A DNA stretch of 64,000 nucleotides from VMSU01 sp031400755. Lineage in GTDB: Bacteria > Desulfobacterota > Desulfobulbia > Desulfobulbales > VMSU01. A program made the position numbers and the translations under genes. The stretch covers positions 35,231-99,230 of the forward strand of contig JANNQL010000127.1 in the NCBI GenBank assembly GCA_031400755.1, written 5' to 3'. Shown here in pieces: positions 1-9,029 of the stretch (within the stretch, counting starts at the first letter, position 1; each line of letters begins with the position of its first letter). The notes below the pieces were generated by a model, which saw only the letters and a program-made list of their open reading frames with translations, did not search any database and had not been told where the DNA came from.

Positions 1-295
1 CCCTCGGCTTATTTTTGTTGTAAAGGGGAGGCCCGCAGCTGCACACTGATTAAACAGAATTTTCAGCTCAAATTGAAGCTTTGTTGTTGGCAGGCTTAAA
101 AATGCTACTGCTTACTTGGAATATACGCTAGCCTAAATCTGAGAAGTTGCCAGGGAGGTTACGATTTGATTCGGATTTTATTTTTGGTGAGGTTGAAGAT
201 GGAATTTGCGATTCAAAAAAATGGATCGGGACGTAGATTCATATAACTGCATGAACCAGACAGTTATCGATGAATTTGTTGTAAGTGGTGCCATT
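1..295. other. Region without recognised gene
   Basis: No convincing open frame, RNA gene or terminator with a U-tract was seen. The stretch lies beyond the stop of the minus-strand PHP lipoprotein gene and is AT-rich compared with the coding DNA that follows. It may hold the 3' untranslated part of that gene and the edge of a neighbour outside the window. Confidence 0.5.
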
Positions 296-1864
296 TCAGC
301 GGGAAACTGAGACAAAGATTGGGTTGGAGTAGAACCAAAGATCAGCATAAGCCTTTTCTTTCGTATTCGGGGCCATGAGGCCGTCGTTTAGGGGATTGCA
401 ATCTCTATCGGTCTCGCCCGTAACCCCGCATCCGAGGTTGGTCCCGCGCAGGCGAAAGTAGATGTTCCGATGGACATCCGGCAGGCGATGAACGATTTTC
501 TGCCAGCCATCCCCATCGCTCTTCCAGTCCTTGTCGGTAAAGGTGGCGATTACCTTCGTAGTTTCGTTAGTGTCCATATCGTAGGCCGGATTCGGGGTGA
601 TGCCATCAGGAAGGTATTTCCCGGCCTTATCGTGTACCTCTCCGACGATAAGGTCGATGTGATCCACGGTCACTCTATCGCCGTTGTTGTTGGTCGCCGG
701 GGTCCGGAACCGAATCGTGATTCTCACGTCATCGTTTGGTTCAGCAGAAAGGGTGTCCCCCATCCCAACTTTTTTTTGCCCGCTCTGGACACTGAACTCC
801 AAGCCGTTCACGAGGTCACCATGAGAGACAAATGTGTTACCGGAACGCAGGCCCTCAAGCAATTCGACTGGGGAATAATTCCCGTCATGGTTTGTGTCCA
901 GAACATAAGTGTGGTTCTTTGCGTATTCGCCCGGCCAAAAGTCGTAATCGGGAGTGTGAAAGTCGGAGTTCACAAATGTGAAGAAACGCCGTCCCTCGCC
1001 GAGCAGCGCATCCCAGGTGCCGCCGATTTTAGCGACCATGAGGTCTGCTCCGCCATAAGTTTGGGCTCTGGCGGTGATGTCCCTGCCTGTAGCATCCGTG
1101 AAGGGGCCTCGATCGTACCCACCGCGTATGGTAGCCTTCTGGTGGCCGGGCATGCCTTCGAAACCGAAGGCCACGGCCGGGGCCTTGTCGTTGAAGTCGC
1201 GAATGTCGGCGATGGAGTACCTCAGTTGCCTGGATGGATGGTTGATAAAGAAATAGCTGCTGGCCGGGTAGTTGGACGCGAGCCATTGCAGGCCGGCTAA
1301 GGCCTTTTCGTGGCTGTTCGTCGTGTCCTTACCGCTTACACCAAGAAGGCTGTCTGCCGCGGCCCCGGTGTCATCGGCGTCGAACAGATATTCGTGCCGG
1401 GCGATGGCACGACCGCCGTCTTCCTCCGCCTCGATGATGCCGACACTGGCGTGATCATGGGTCGGCACATTCCATTCGTATCCTTGGACGATAAGCTTAT
1501 CCGAGTAGGTTCGACGGGCCTCCGTGACGAGGGGGTAAGAATACTGCCACAGGGACTGCCAGCGCCACATCTTCTCCGTTGGCGGGGAGCCGAGAAAAAC
1601 TGTGTCAGCCGGCCACGGCAGTCCCTTCGGTGTCCGGCCGAAGGCCCCGCCGTGCTCGGAGTTTGCAATCCAGTCGAGACCGAAGCGGAAGGCATGGGAA
1701 AATACCTTGCCCGCCTCAATGCCGCCATCGGTGAGAAAGGTGTGATTGTGGAAGTCGCCTGCCAGCCAGATCCCGGTGCTTTGGGTTTCGTCCTTTCGTG
1801 CCTGGCAGCCGGACAAGATCAGCAAGAGGAGGCCTGCGCCGGCCAGTATCTTTCGTGTGCTCAT
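296..1864 (-). CDS. PHP-domain lipoprotein (putative metal-dependent phosphoesterase)
   Basis: 522 aa. The N-terminus is a lipoprotein signal: MSTRK, a leucine-rich core and a lipobox LSGC, so the mature protein should be anchored to a membrane outside the cytoplasm. About 30 residues later comes GDFHNHTFLTDGG, the first metal-binding motif of the PHP (polymerase and histidinol phosphatase) superfamily, followed by SEHGG and later NSDFHTPD. PHP proteins hydrolyse phosphoesters with a multinuclear metal site; the substrate here is unknown. The start at 1864 was chosen over an upstream in-frame ATG because it begins exactly at the signal peptide and has a GGGA element upstream. The next gene upstream encodes a metallophosphoesterase ending about 50 bp away, so both may be co-transcribed as extracytoplasmic phosphatases. 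Confidence 0.8.
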   Translation of the reverse strand: MSTRKILAGAGLLLLILSGCQARKDETQSTGIWLAGDFHNHTFLTDGGIEAGKVFSHAFRFGLDWIANSEHGGAFGRTPKGLPWPADTVFLGSPPTEKMWRWQSLWQYSYPLVTEARRTYSDKLIVQGYEWNVPTHDHASVGIIEAEEDGGRAIARHEYLFDADDTGAAADSLLGVSGKDTTNSHEKALAGLQWLASNYPASSYFFINHPSRQLRYSIADIRDFNDKAPAVAFGFEGMPGHQKATIRGGYDRGPFTDATGRDITARAQTYGGADLMVAKIGGTWDALLGEGRRFFTFVNSDFHTPDYDFWPGEYAKNHTYVLDTNHDGNYSPVELLEGLRSGNTFVSHGDLVNGLEFSVQSGQKKVGMGDTLSAEPNDDVRITIRFRTPATNNNGDRVTVDHIDLIVGEVHDKAGKYLPDGITPNPAYDMDTNETTKVIATFTDKDWKSDGDGWQKIVHRLPDVHRNIYFRLRGTNLGCGVTGETDRDCNPLNDGLMAPNTKEKAYADLWFYSNPIFVSVSR

Positions 1865-1915
1865 GATGGATTTCCCTTGTGAGGCGAGGACGACCAGCGT
1901 CACCACGCCTTGTTG

Positions 1916-3589
1916 CTAGAGATTTTCAGGTGAAACCTGTTTTGTGGGAAGTTCGGTAGCATTACCCTTACCTTGAAGAAGCGCAATCAGATTGTTGGCC
2001 CACAGGTTCTCGGATCCTGCGTCGAGGGGTAGACCTTCTCCCCTGCGGTCGCGGGCCAAGGCCACCACCGTCTCCCACAGTTCCGCTGCCGGCTTTGGCG
2101 ACGAAATCCCAATCGTTCTTCCGAAGAATTCCTGTTGATGGAAGGCCTGCGCCTTCTGAATGGCAATTGTGTACAGCGCCGTTGGCTCTATTCTGGACGG
2201 CCCCCAGTACGCGAAATCGGCCAACACGTTGGTGGCATGAAGTAGATCCTCCCCTCTGACTTCTAATAGATAGAAGCTGCTGAACCCTGGACTTCCTGCG
2301 GGTTCGCGTTCCACGGTAAAGGCATCCAGGATATCCTGTTGGGTGAGTCCGCCCTGCCGCCATTCCTTCCGTACCGTCCCGGCGTTCACAAGTGCCGCAT
2401 CTATTTTCAGCGATTCTACGGCGGCGCGGGCGGCAATGAGGGCCATGGTCTGCTTGGTTTGGTCGAGGCGCACATCGGTTATGGTTTCGCCAAGTTCCCG
2501 CTCATATTTCTGGAGAATTCTCGCCACCTCCCCTTCGGTATACTCGTCGGTCGGAATCTCCCCCTGCCGGTTGGCAACGAGAGCAAAATTGCTGCCCGCG
2601 ATGCGCTTGTTCTGCAGGTCATATTCGAGGTCGAATCTGCCAATTTTTTCAGCAAAGGCGCCGACATGAATAATAGCGGTGTCTTTCACCCGTAATGGCG
2701 TGGTCGTCGTGGTGTGGGTGTGCCCACCGAGGATCAGGTCGATGCCGTTCGTCTGTTCAGCAAGAATGATGTCGTCCTCCAACCCCAGATGGCTTACCAG
2801 TACCAGGACATCAACCTCCTGCCGGTGCCTGGCGATAACTTCGCGGGCAGCCCCGACAAATTGGAAATCTGTCTGCAACGCAGGCAGTTCGGAGTAGAAA
2901 GGTCCGTCGTATTGTCGATCTTTTTCATCCCATGGCCTGGAAAGCAACCCTAAAAATCCTATTCTGACACACCCCACGGTCAGAATAGCAAAATCGGTCC
3001 AACCGGGAGACCTGTCAGGGAGAGCCCCGCCAGTCTCAAGGTTCATCTTCGTGTTGGTGCCGAGAACCACGGCGGAAGGATCGTGGCTGAACTGCAGCAA
3101 CTCTCCAATGCCCCAGGCAAAATCGTGGTTGCCGAGCGTGCGGACGTCATAGCGCATCGCTCTCACGACCTCCCGCGTTGATTGGCCCTGCGAGAGTTCT
3201 TCGGCTATGGAGCCTTTTTCATAATCGTCTCCAGCGTCCGTGAAAATGGTATAGGGGTTTTCCTTTTTGACCTGTTCATAAAATCCCCGGATGCGGCCTG
3301 CCGGACTCGACCCGTCGCTGTCAGGGTTGTAGTGGGCATGCATGTCGGCGATATGGACAAACGAAATTTTCTGGATTGAGGAGCTGGTATCGCACGAAGG
3401 CCATCTGGAGTTTGTTTGCGAAATTGCTTCACAAGGCTCGACAGCATCAGCCCATGCACAATCTGGTGACATTGTGTTGATTACAAGAAGACTGAACAGA
3501 ACAAGTAAGCAACGCTTTGAGTTTACTCTTTTTTGCGCAAACCCATAACATAATAATAGTAATGACCTGAAAGGCGCGATTAAATCCAT
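1916..3589 (-). CDS. UshA/5'-nucleotidase-family metallophosphoesterase, exported
   Basis: 557 aa with an N-terminal hydrophobic signal segment ending near the sequence WADA. The calcineurin-like metallophosphoesterase domain shows the ordered signatures DMHAH, DAGDDYEKGS, LGNHDF, SHLGLEDD and GGHTHT. The C-terminal half matches the 5'-nucleotidase C-terminal domain (substrate specificity) and contains the NAGTVR segment near ALVNAG. Family members release phosphate from nucleotides or related sugars in the periplasm. The start at 3589 has GGAG six bases upstream; an alternative start at 3613 (MQKES) has GGAGG only three bases away. Together with the adjacent PHP lipoprotein this suggests extracellular phosphomonoester scavenging, although no Pho-type repeat was found upstream. 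Confidence 0.82.
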   Translation of the reverse strand: MDLIAPFRSLLLLCYGFAQKRVNSKRCLLVLFSLLVINTMSPDCAWADAVEPCEAISQTNSRWPSCDTSSSIQKISFVHIADMHAHYNPDSDGSSPAGRIRGFYEQVKKENPYTIFTDAGDDYEKGSIAEELSQGQSTREVVRAMRYDVRTLGNHDFAWGIGELLQFSHDPSAVVLGTNTKMNLETGGALPDRSPGWTDFAILTVGCVRIGFLGLLSRPWDEKDRQYDGPFYSELPALQTDFQFVGAAREVIARHRQEVDVLVLVSHLGLEDDIILAEQTNGIDLILGGHTHTTTTTPLRVKDTAIIHVGAFAEKIGRFDLEYDLQNKRIAGSNFALVANRQGEIPTDEYTEGEVARILQKYERELGETITDVRLDQTKQTMALIAARAAVESLKIDAALVNAGTVRKEWRQGGLTQQDILDAFTVEREPAGSPGFSSFYLLEVRGEDLLHATNVLADFAYWGPSRIEPTALYTIAIQKAQAFHQQEFFGRTIGISSPKPAAELWETVVALARDRRGEGLPLDAGSENLWANNLIALLQGKGNATELPTKQVSPENL

Positions 3590-3708
3590 AGAGATCTCCG
3601 ACTCCTTTTGCATTATCCTCCAAAAGAAAGATCAATACTGTAACTCCTGAATCTATGGAGTAACTGTCATCGCTCTCTTCCCGTCGATTTGATTCAAGCT
3701 ATTATTGA

Positions 3709-3765
3709 CAAACAAATGTTTGATTGTTGTGAGGAAATTGTGAAAATTTAATTAGATTGTGAAAA
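3709..3765. promoter_or_regulatory. Repeat-rich promoter region of the metallophosphoesterase gene
   Basis: A short perfect inverted repeat CAAAC-aaat-GTTTG lies at 3709-3722. The 10-mer ATTGTGAAAA occurs twice in direct orientation (3737 and 3756) in an AT-rich gap upstream of the minus-strand nucleotidase gene. These are seen directly; a role as operator is inference. Confidence 0.3.
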
Positions 3766-3798
3766 AAAGCAGGAGGGATGATCGGTAATGAGAGAGGA

Positions 3799-6567
3799 TT
3801 ATGGGAAAATAGCAGGTTCTGGAAGGTGTGTTTGCACTTCGTGAAGACAAGGAACATTCTCTGCATCATAGAGAAATCCACCTTGAATATCTGTGTCGAT
3901 GATCTTTCGGCTCTTCAAGGTTGGGGCTGGATTCCTGCAAGCTCCAGACATTGAGAGGTCTTTCATGAAGCGGGACATGATTTTTTCAGCATCGTAGTGT
4001 TTGCTTCTCTTGATCGCTGCACGGCTCATGCGTTCCCTGAGGGAGGCTTCGGAGAAATAGTCGGCGATGTGGTTTGCCAGGTTTTCAGGGCCTACTTCAA
4101 GGAAGCCGGAGAGGCAATGCTCGACGATGTCCGCCGGACCTTTCGAACGATAGGCGGCGACCGGCAGACCGCAGCCCATAGCCTCGACCACGACACAGCC
4201 GAAGGTATCGAAGGTTGAGGGGAGCACAAGGATGCCCGCTTCCGAGTAGATCCGGGCAAGTTCTTCTTTTCCTACCCATCCGAAGAACCTGGCATGAGGT
4301 AGTTGTTTTTTCAGTCTTTCCATTGCCGGCCCTTCGCCTACGAACCACATTTCAAGACCAGCATGAGTTCTGCGGACGATCTCATCGATGCGGACGAGAT
4401 CCATGACCCCTTTCTCATCGCTGAGCCTGCCGGCAAACAGCAGGGCGGGCCTCCTGACTTCAGGCGGTGTACTTTTCGTAAAGATGCCGTCCACCCAATG
4501 GGCCGTGCGGAACACTTTTTCTTTTGGAATGCCGATTCGATTGCTGGTCAGCCAATCATGGTGTTCCGAATTCAGGACGAAGATGCCAGAGAAAAGTCTG
4601 TAGTAGGCCCGAATGATCCGCCTGATCTTGTTCGCCTCTTTTTTGCCCATGCGCAAGTTTCTGGTGAAAAAGTCGAGCCAGTCGGTGTGCATGTAGAGAT
4701 AGACTGGAATGTGGTAGGCCTTCTTCAGGAAGAGCCCGACGACGCCCATGAAACATTCAGTGGAACAGACTACCCGATCATACCCGCCTTCGCTGAAAAT
4801 CTTCTGGATCTGCAAGAGATCGGGGATCCTGAATTTCTGGGGTGAGAGGGTGTCGAAGCTGAATTCGGAGATCATCGGCAGGACATGGAGGTGGTCGCCA
4901 TGGTACTCCTCGTTTCCGCAGGCCAGAAAATCGATGGGCAGATCCTCCCGGCGCACGAATTCGAGGACGCTTTGCAGGACGGTGGAGACCCCGTTGTGGT
5001 CGAAAAGGGTATCGGTAAGCCAGAGCACCCTTTGCGGGTGTTGGTAGCGTCCGGATTTCTTGGCAAAGGCATTCAGGATATCCCGTCCATTGTACAACGC
5101 CAACAGGGCGGCAAAGGAGGAAGAGGCAATGACCGTCGAGATTAACACGGGGAAAGAGAGGCGGTCCAGGAGGTTGGAAATGGAGAAACCGTTGCCATGG
5201 CGTTCTGCAGAGTATTCGAAAAGGGAGCGCAGGTGGACGGGGATTTCGAGATTCGCCATCAGGGATGAAAAGTCCTTCTTTTCCGAAGGGTTGACTACGG
5301 GGAATTTCTCCCGGTTTTTTTCAACCCGTTGCGCCGAGAGTGAATTCAATCCCTTGAAGAGGGTGGGGATCGACTCTCTCAGAATATTGATAAACTCTTC
5401 AGTGCCAGCTCTTTTGGCCTTGGCGATTTTTGCTACCTGATTGAAGAACGGTTTGTAATCCTTTGAAATCAACAGCCCGGTGAGAAACCCTGGGGATTTG
5501 CCGAAGAGAGAGTTGTGAAAGGTATTCAAGAAAACCATGGAGGCTTTATGGCGTCTGAGTTCCATCATGCCGTTGGCGATGCCAAGGCAGGCAAACTTCT
5601 CTTCCATGCTGCCATGGTGGAGGAAAAGCCTGAGTAATCCGGTATCCTTCATATGCATGGCCACCTGGCAGAAGTAGTCGAGGAAGGCGATGGTGAGTTT
5701 TTCATCCTCCTCCCCGAGGGTGCCGTAAGGAATCGATTCCCCCCGTCGCAAGCCTTCCAAGGCGAGGAGGGAGGGTTTCTCCCTGAGTAGCCGATCCTGC
5801 AAGCCGGGGAGATGAAAATAGGTGCCACAACTCCCCGCAAAAATCCCCATATGGTCGTCGGAACCTCCAGTAAGGCGTTTCCGGTAGGGCTCCCGGCAAT
5901 AATCGTGCGGATCGATGCCGTGTTTTTTTGCAAGGCGGTGGATGCTTTCTTCGTTGGCGCGCTCTACCCAGTCGAGGGTGAGGAGATTCTGCCAGATGTC
6001 CCGCTGACCGTTCAGCACTTCGAAGCGCTCGAAGAGCAGCAGGAGTTTTTCGAAGAATTCCGGCGGCGGAGCCTTGCGCCGGGAATAAAAGAAAAGGGGA
6101 TGGGGCAGGATGGTGGGGATGTCCTCTGCGGCGGCATAGGCCAGGAACCGGTGGAGGTCGTGCCTGAGTTTTTTTAGGATCTCTTCTTGACCAGGGGTAA
6201 AGCCGTAGGCTAGGACATGGAGGGAGAGGTCGTATTCCTTGAAAAAGCAGGTGAACTCTGCGCCTGGAAGGATGTCTCTCCCCTGGTCGAGCAGTGTCCA
6301 GCAGGATTTGGCGTTGTTATGGTTGGTGATGGTGGCAAGGCTGGTGTTGTTGGTGTTCAGACATTCGAGCAGGGCGTCGGTGGATAGCCAGGTCTCAGGG
6401 AGTCGCAATATCCTGCCCCAGAGTTCGTCGGGCTTGTCGCTGTTGTGGTCGTGACAGTGCAGATCAATTTTCAGGAGATCGGTGTCGTTCCAGGGCGCTT
6501 TTAGTCCTGCAATTCTTTGAGCGTACTCTCCCTTGATGAATTTCCTGAAACCCTCTGCTCTCTTCAT
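3799..6567 (-). CDS. PHP domain - GT4 glycosyltransferase fusion
   Basis: 922 aa, two catalytic modules. Residues about 25-290 form a PHP-type domain: KIDLHCHDHNSDKP, NHNNAKS, LPGAEFTC, LPHPLFF and GGSDDHMG are the expected metal-ligand motifs in order. After a helical linker, residues about 520-880 are a GT-B glycosyltransferase of family 4, with LFAGRLSDEKGV, FVGEG and the nucleotide-sugar end EAMGCGLPVAAY. No signal peptide, so it is probably cytoplasmic. Start choice: ATG at 6567 overlaps the upstream gene's stop by four bases (ATGA) with GGAG upstream, so it is translationally coupled to the glycosidase gene; a longer start at 6603 is possible. The coupling implies a joint role in making or turning over a glucan or similar glycan. 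The substrate is unknown. Confidence 0.78.
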   Translation of the reverse strand: MKRAEGFRKFIKGEYAQRIAGLKAPWNDTDLLKIDLHCHDHNSDKPDELWGRILRLPETWLSTDALLECLNTNNTSLATITNHNNAKSCWTLLDQGRDILPGAEFTCFFKEYDLSLHVLAYGFTPGQEEILKKLRHDLHRFLAYAAAEDIPTILPHPLFFYSRRKAPPPEFFEKLLLLFERFEVLNGQRDIWQNLLTLDWVERANEESIHRLAKKHGIDPHDYCREPYRKRLTGGSDDHMGIFAGSCGTYFHLPGLQDRLLREKPSLLALEGLRRGESIPYGTLGEEDEKLTIAFLDYFCQVAMHMKDTGLLRLFLHHGSMEEKFACLGIANGMMELRRHKASMVFLNTFHNSLFGKSPGFLTGLLISKDYKPFFNQVAKIAKAKRAGTEEFINILRESIPTLFKGLNSLSAQRVEKNREKFPVVNPSEKKDFSSLMANLEIPVHLRSLFEYSAERHGNGFSISNLLDRLSFPVLISTVIASSSFAALLALYNGRDILNAFAKKSGRYQHPQRVLWLTDTLFDHNGVSTVLQSVLEFVRREDLPIDFLACGNEEYHGDHLHVLPMISEFSFDTLSPQKFRIPDLLQIQKIFSEGGYDRVVCSTECFMGVVGLFLKKAYHIPVYLYMHTDWLDFFTRNLRMGKKEANKIRRIIRAYYRLFSGIFVLNSEHHDWLTSNRIGIPKEKVFRTAHWVDGIFTKSTPPEVRRPALLFAGRLSDEKGVMDLVRIDEIVRRTHAGLEMWFVGEGPAMERLKKQLPHARFFGWVGKEELARIYSEAGILVLPSTFDTFGCVVVEAMGCGLPVAAYRSKGPADIVEHCLSGFLEVGPENLANHIADYFSEASLRERMSRAAIKRSKHYDAEKIMSRFMKDLSMSGACRNPAPTLKSRKIIDTDIQGGFLYDAENVPCLHEVQTHLPEPAIFP

Positions 6568-8936
6568 TTCATCGTATCTCCAAGGACTCGAAACACGATA
6601 CACCCCTCATCCCGGTGGAGATGAAAGGAGTGGAACCCCTCTTCACTGATGGCCGTGACCTGTTCTTCAGGGGATTGTAAAATAATTTTCCCTATCCTCT
6701 TGGGGAGGCAGAAGAGGAGCGGCGCCTGGTGCTGAAGCGCCGAGCGTTTCAGAGAATACTCGAGATGCACTTCGTTTTCTTTTGCCTGTAACTTCCAGGA
6801 GACGGTTCCAAATCGTGAAGAAGCCTCCGATATGGCAATCGGACGACCGGAAGTGATCCATTCCTTCCTGACCCCCTTTCCCATAACCAGCTTGCCCTCC
6901 TCTTCCATGACGAAAAGGCTGCGGACGAAGTTGATGAACTCCGCCGCCGCCCAACCGTGGTCCCCATCTCCCATGCACCCTCCTTTGCTGATCGGATGTG
7001 CCGCTTCGGGCCAGGCATGGACTCCGCAGCCTAAAGTCATCACGGCGTCCAGGACGGCATGGCATCGTTCATCACCCAGGCAGAGGAGAACGCGTGCTAA
7101 CTGCAGGGAAAGGTAGGTGTTGAAGCCGGTATGGATAATGCTCTGGAAAAAAAGCCCGTCAATCAGGTTGGTGGCGCAGAGGGACTCGACGGTGGGACCT
7201 ACCCAGGAGTCGTGGCGGGAGAACAAATCGAGAGGCGATACCGCCACCAGGGTGCCGATGGAGGCGGTGTCCACCTTCCGGTAGGGGGAGGCGGGCAGGG
7301 CCTCGCTGCCGGATTGTTCGATGGCATAGTTCATGGCGTCCTGGATATCGACCCGGTACTCTTCGATGTTTTCATGGAGGACCCAGGCGTCGGACTCTTC
7401 GCCCAATACTTTCGCCGCATCTTCCAGCATGGCCATGCCGGCGAGGCTCCAGAAATTGTCCCAGAAATAATGGTCGTTGGGGCCGAAGTGTTCTGCGGAT
7501 ATCCCCGCCGGCAGGAGCCCGGCATGGGGTGCATGGGAGTCGTTCGATTTCCTTCGGGTCTTTTCGATCCAAAGCCAGCCTTTGCGCAGCTTGCCATACC
7601 ACTCCTTCAACTCTTTCTTGGTACCGAAGCGGAAGAGGATATCGAGCACAGTAAAGAGGATTTGTCCGGTGCCGTCCCATTCGCCATTTTGGCTGGAGAA
7701 GGAGCCGTCCCGCTTCTGGAGTTTCATCAGGTGGGGGATCTTGGGCAGCACTTCCTCTTTAAAACCCAGGTTACAGAAAGCCAGGGCAATGAAGGCCGAG
7801 TCTCTGATCCAGCAGGAGTGGTAATAAAAGGTGCCGGGCGAGAAATGGCTGACGTCGTCGAAGACGTGGATGCGGTTTTTCACGGCATAAAAGGCGTTTT
7901 CGAGGGCCTCGTCGGGCAGGGTGATGCAGCATCCCCGGCCCGAACTCTGACGCCAGCGAGAGAGTTCGTCCTCTTTCGCCTGGGCGATCCCCTGACGAAG
8001 AAGATGGGTGAATTTTCTTTTCGGGCCTCGGTTGACGATCAATCCCAGGGTCTCGATCACTTTTGTCTCACCAGGCAAGAGCCGCAGGTCGTACTCGGCG
8101 GTGCCGGCCAGAACTCCTGAGCGGGAGCTAACGCTGTCTCTTTCGTAGCGGGTCTGCACCTTGTCAATCGGTTCTCCGGTCTTCCTGTCTCCCAGGGTGA
8201 GCCGATCCGGTTTCTGCATCATGAGGAGTCCTGGCGCTTTGTTGATCCGCCAGAGGTTGTTTTTGAATTTGATTTTGTTGATGTGGCCAAAGGTAAGCGG
8301 GTTGTAAGGACGGATGGAAAGGCCGAAACGAAGTTCGAGCGGCATAGCGGTTCTGTTGACCAAGGTGTGGTTGTAGGAGACGACTTCTTCCTGGTCGATG
8401 GTGAGGGCCATGGCCTCGCTTTTCCACTCGAAATCGGTGGAGAGCTTATGCTCGGTGACCAGACAGGGAAGTCTGCCTTCCCGATAGGTTTGATGGATCA
8501 GCGCAGCATGGCGGGTGGGAAGAAGCAATTCCCCCTGGTGGCGCAGATAGGGGAGGACCGACCAACTGAAGGGTTTTAAGGTCAGCATGCCCACCGGATC
8601 GATCATGGCTTCCCGATCGCTGCCTTCCACCCCGAGGGAGACCCAGTTGCGCATTGAGAGGTTGGCAGTGACGACGTTCACTCCGGTGGGAACGAAACAC
8701 TTGGAGTTCGGGTTCTGCTGGATTTCCAGCCAGTACGGCCAGACCCAGCCGGGGTTGCTCTGGAAGGCCATGGTGTTGTTCAAGCCCGCCAAAAAGAGGC
8801 TCACCCCCTGCTCGAACAGTTCGGTGGGAAAGAAACTCTCCGTCGGTCGTCCCAGATGATTGACGCCTTCGATAAAGGGGATCAGGTAGCTGAGACCCTT
8901 CATTTTCAAGTAGAGCCTGAGGGCCTTGATCAGCAT
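6564..8936 (-). CDS. Six-hairpin glycosidase-like protein (GH15/amylo-1,6-glucosidase type)
   Basis: 790 aa. The first ~300 residues look like an all-beta N-terminal domain. The C-terminal part (about 340-720) is rich in helical hairpins with motifs typical of six-hairpin glycosidases: YYHSCWIRDSAF (the WxRD element), KRDGSF, NGEWDGTGQ and a late GDGDHGWAAAEFINF. Such enzymes hydrolyse or phosphorolyse alpha-glucans, but the exact linkage cannot be read from sequence. AAGGAATCGG precedes the ATG. Its stop overlaps the start of the PHP-GT4 gene by four bases, indicating coordinated translation of a degrading and a transferring activity. A general GH family label is safe; a specific enzyme name is not. 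Confidence 0.72.
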   Translation of the reverse strand: MLIKALRLYLKMKGLSYLIPFIEGVNHLGRPTESFFPTELFEQGVSLFLAGLNNTMAFQSNPGWVWPYWLEIQQNPNSKCFVPTGVNVVTANLSMRNWVSLGVEGSDREAMIDPVGMLTLKPFSWSVLPYLRHQGELLLPTRHAALIHQTYREGRLPCLVTEHKLSTDFEWKSEAMALTIDQEEVVSYNHTLVNRTAMPLELRFGLSIRPYNPLTFGHINKIKFKNNLWRINKAPGLLMMQKPDRLTLGDRKTGEPIDKVQTRYERDSVSSRSGVLAGTAEYDLRLLPGETKVIETLGLIVNRGPKRKFTHLLRQGIAQAKEDELSRWRQSSGRGCCITLPDEALENAFYAVKNRIHVFDDVSHFSPGTFYYHSCWIRDSAFIALAFCNLGFKEEVLPKIPHLMKLQKRDGSFSSQNGEWDGTGQILFTVLDILFRFGTKKELKEWYGKLRKGWLWIEKTRRKSNDSHAPHAGLLPAGISAEHFGPNDHYFWDNFWSLAGMAMLEDAAKVLGEESDAWVLHENIEEYRVDIQDAMNYAIEQSGSEALPASPYRKVDTASIGTLVAVSPLDLFSRHDSWVGPTVESLCATNLIDGLFFQSIIHTGFNTYLSLQLARVLLCLGDERCHAVLDAVMTLGCGVHAWPEAAHPISKGGCMGDGDHGWAAAEFINFVRSLFVMEEEGKLVMGKGVRKEWITSGRPIAISEASSRFGTVSWKLQAKENEVHLEYSLKRSALQHQAPLLFCLPKRIGKIILQSPEEQVTAISEEGFHSFHLHRDEGCIVFRVLGDTMK

Positions 8937-9029
8937 CCGATTCCTTCGGGGGCCATCCCGTCCGTGCTGCTTCCCACCGTGCCAAGAGTACCTCGTAGTG
9001 TTGATGAAAAGAACCGGCAGGGGAATGGA

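Noticed and set aside
470..1300. 276-codon plus-strand frame opposite the PHP lipoprotein
   Set aside because: Antisense to a protein with lipobox and PHP motifs.
3663..3670. CTGTCAT resembling a single E. coli Pho half-site upstream of the metallophosphoesterase
   Set aside because: No second unit at 11 bp in either direction.
7131..8120. 329-codon plus-strand frame opposite the glycosidase
   Set aside because: Lies wholly antisense to a gene with clear motifs; product is Gly/Val/Asp-rich without recognisable domains, typical of antisense frames in G+C-rich DNA.
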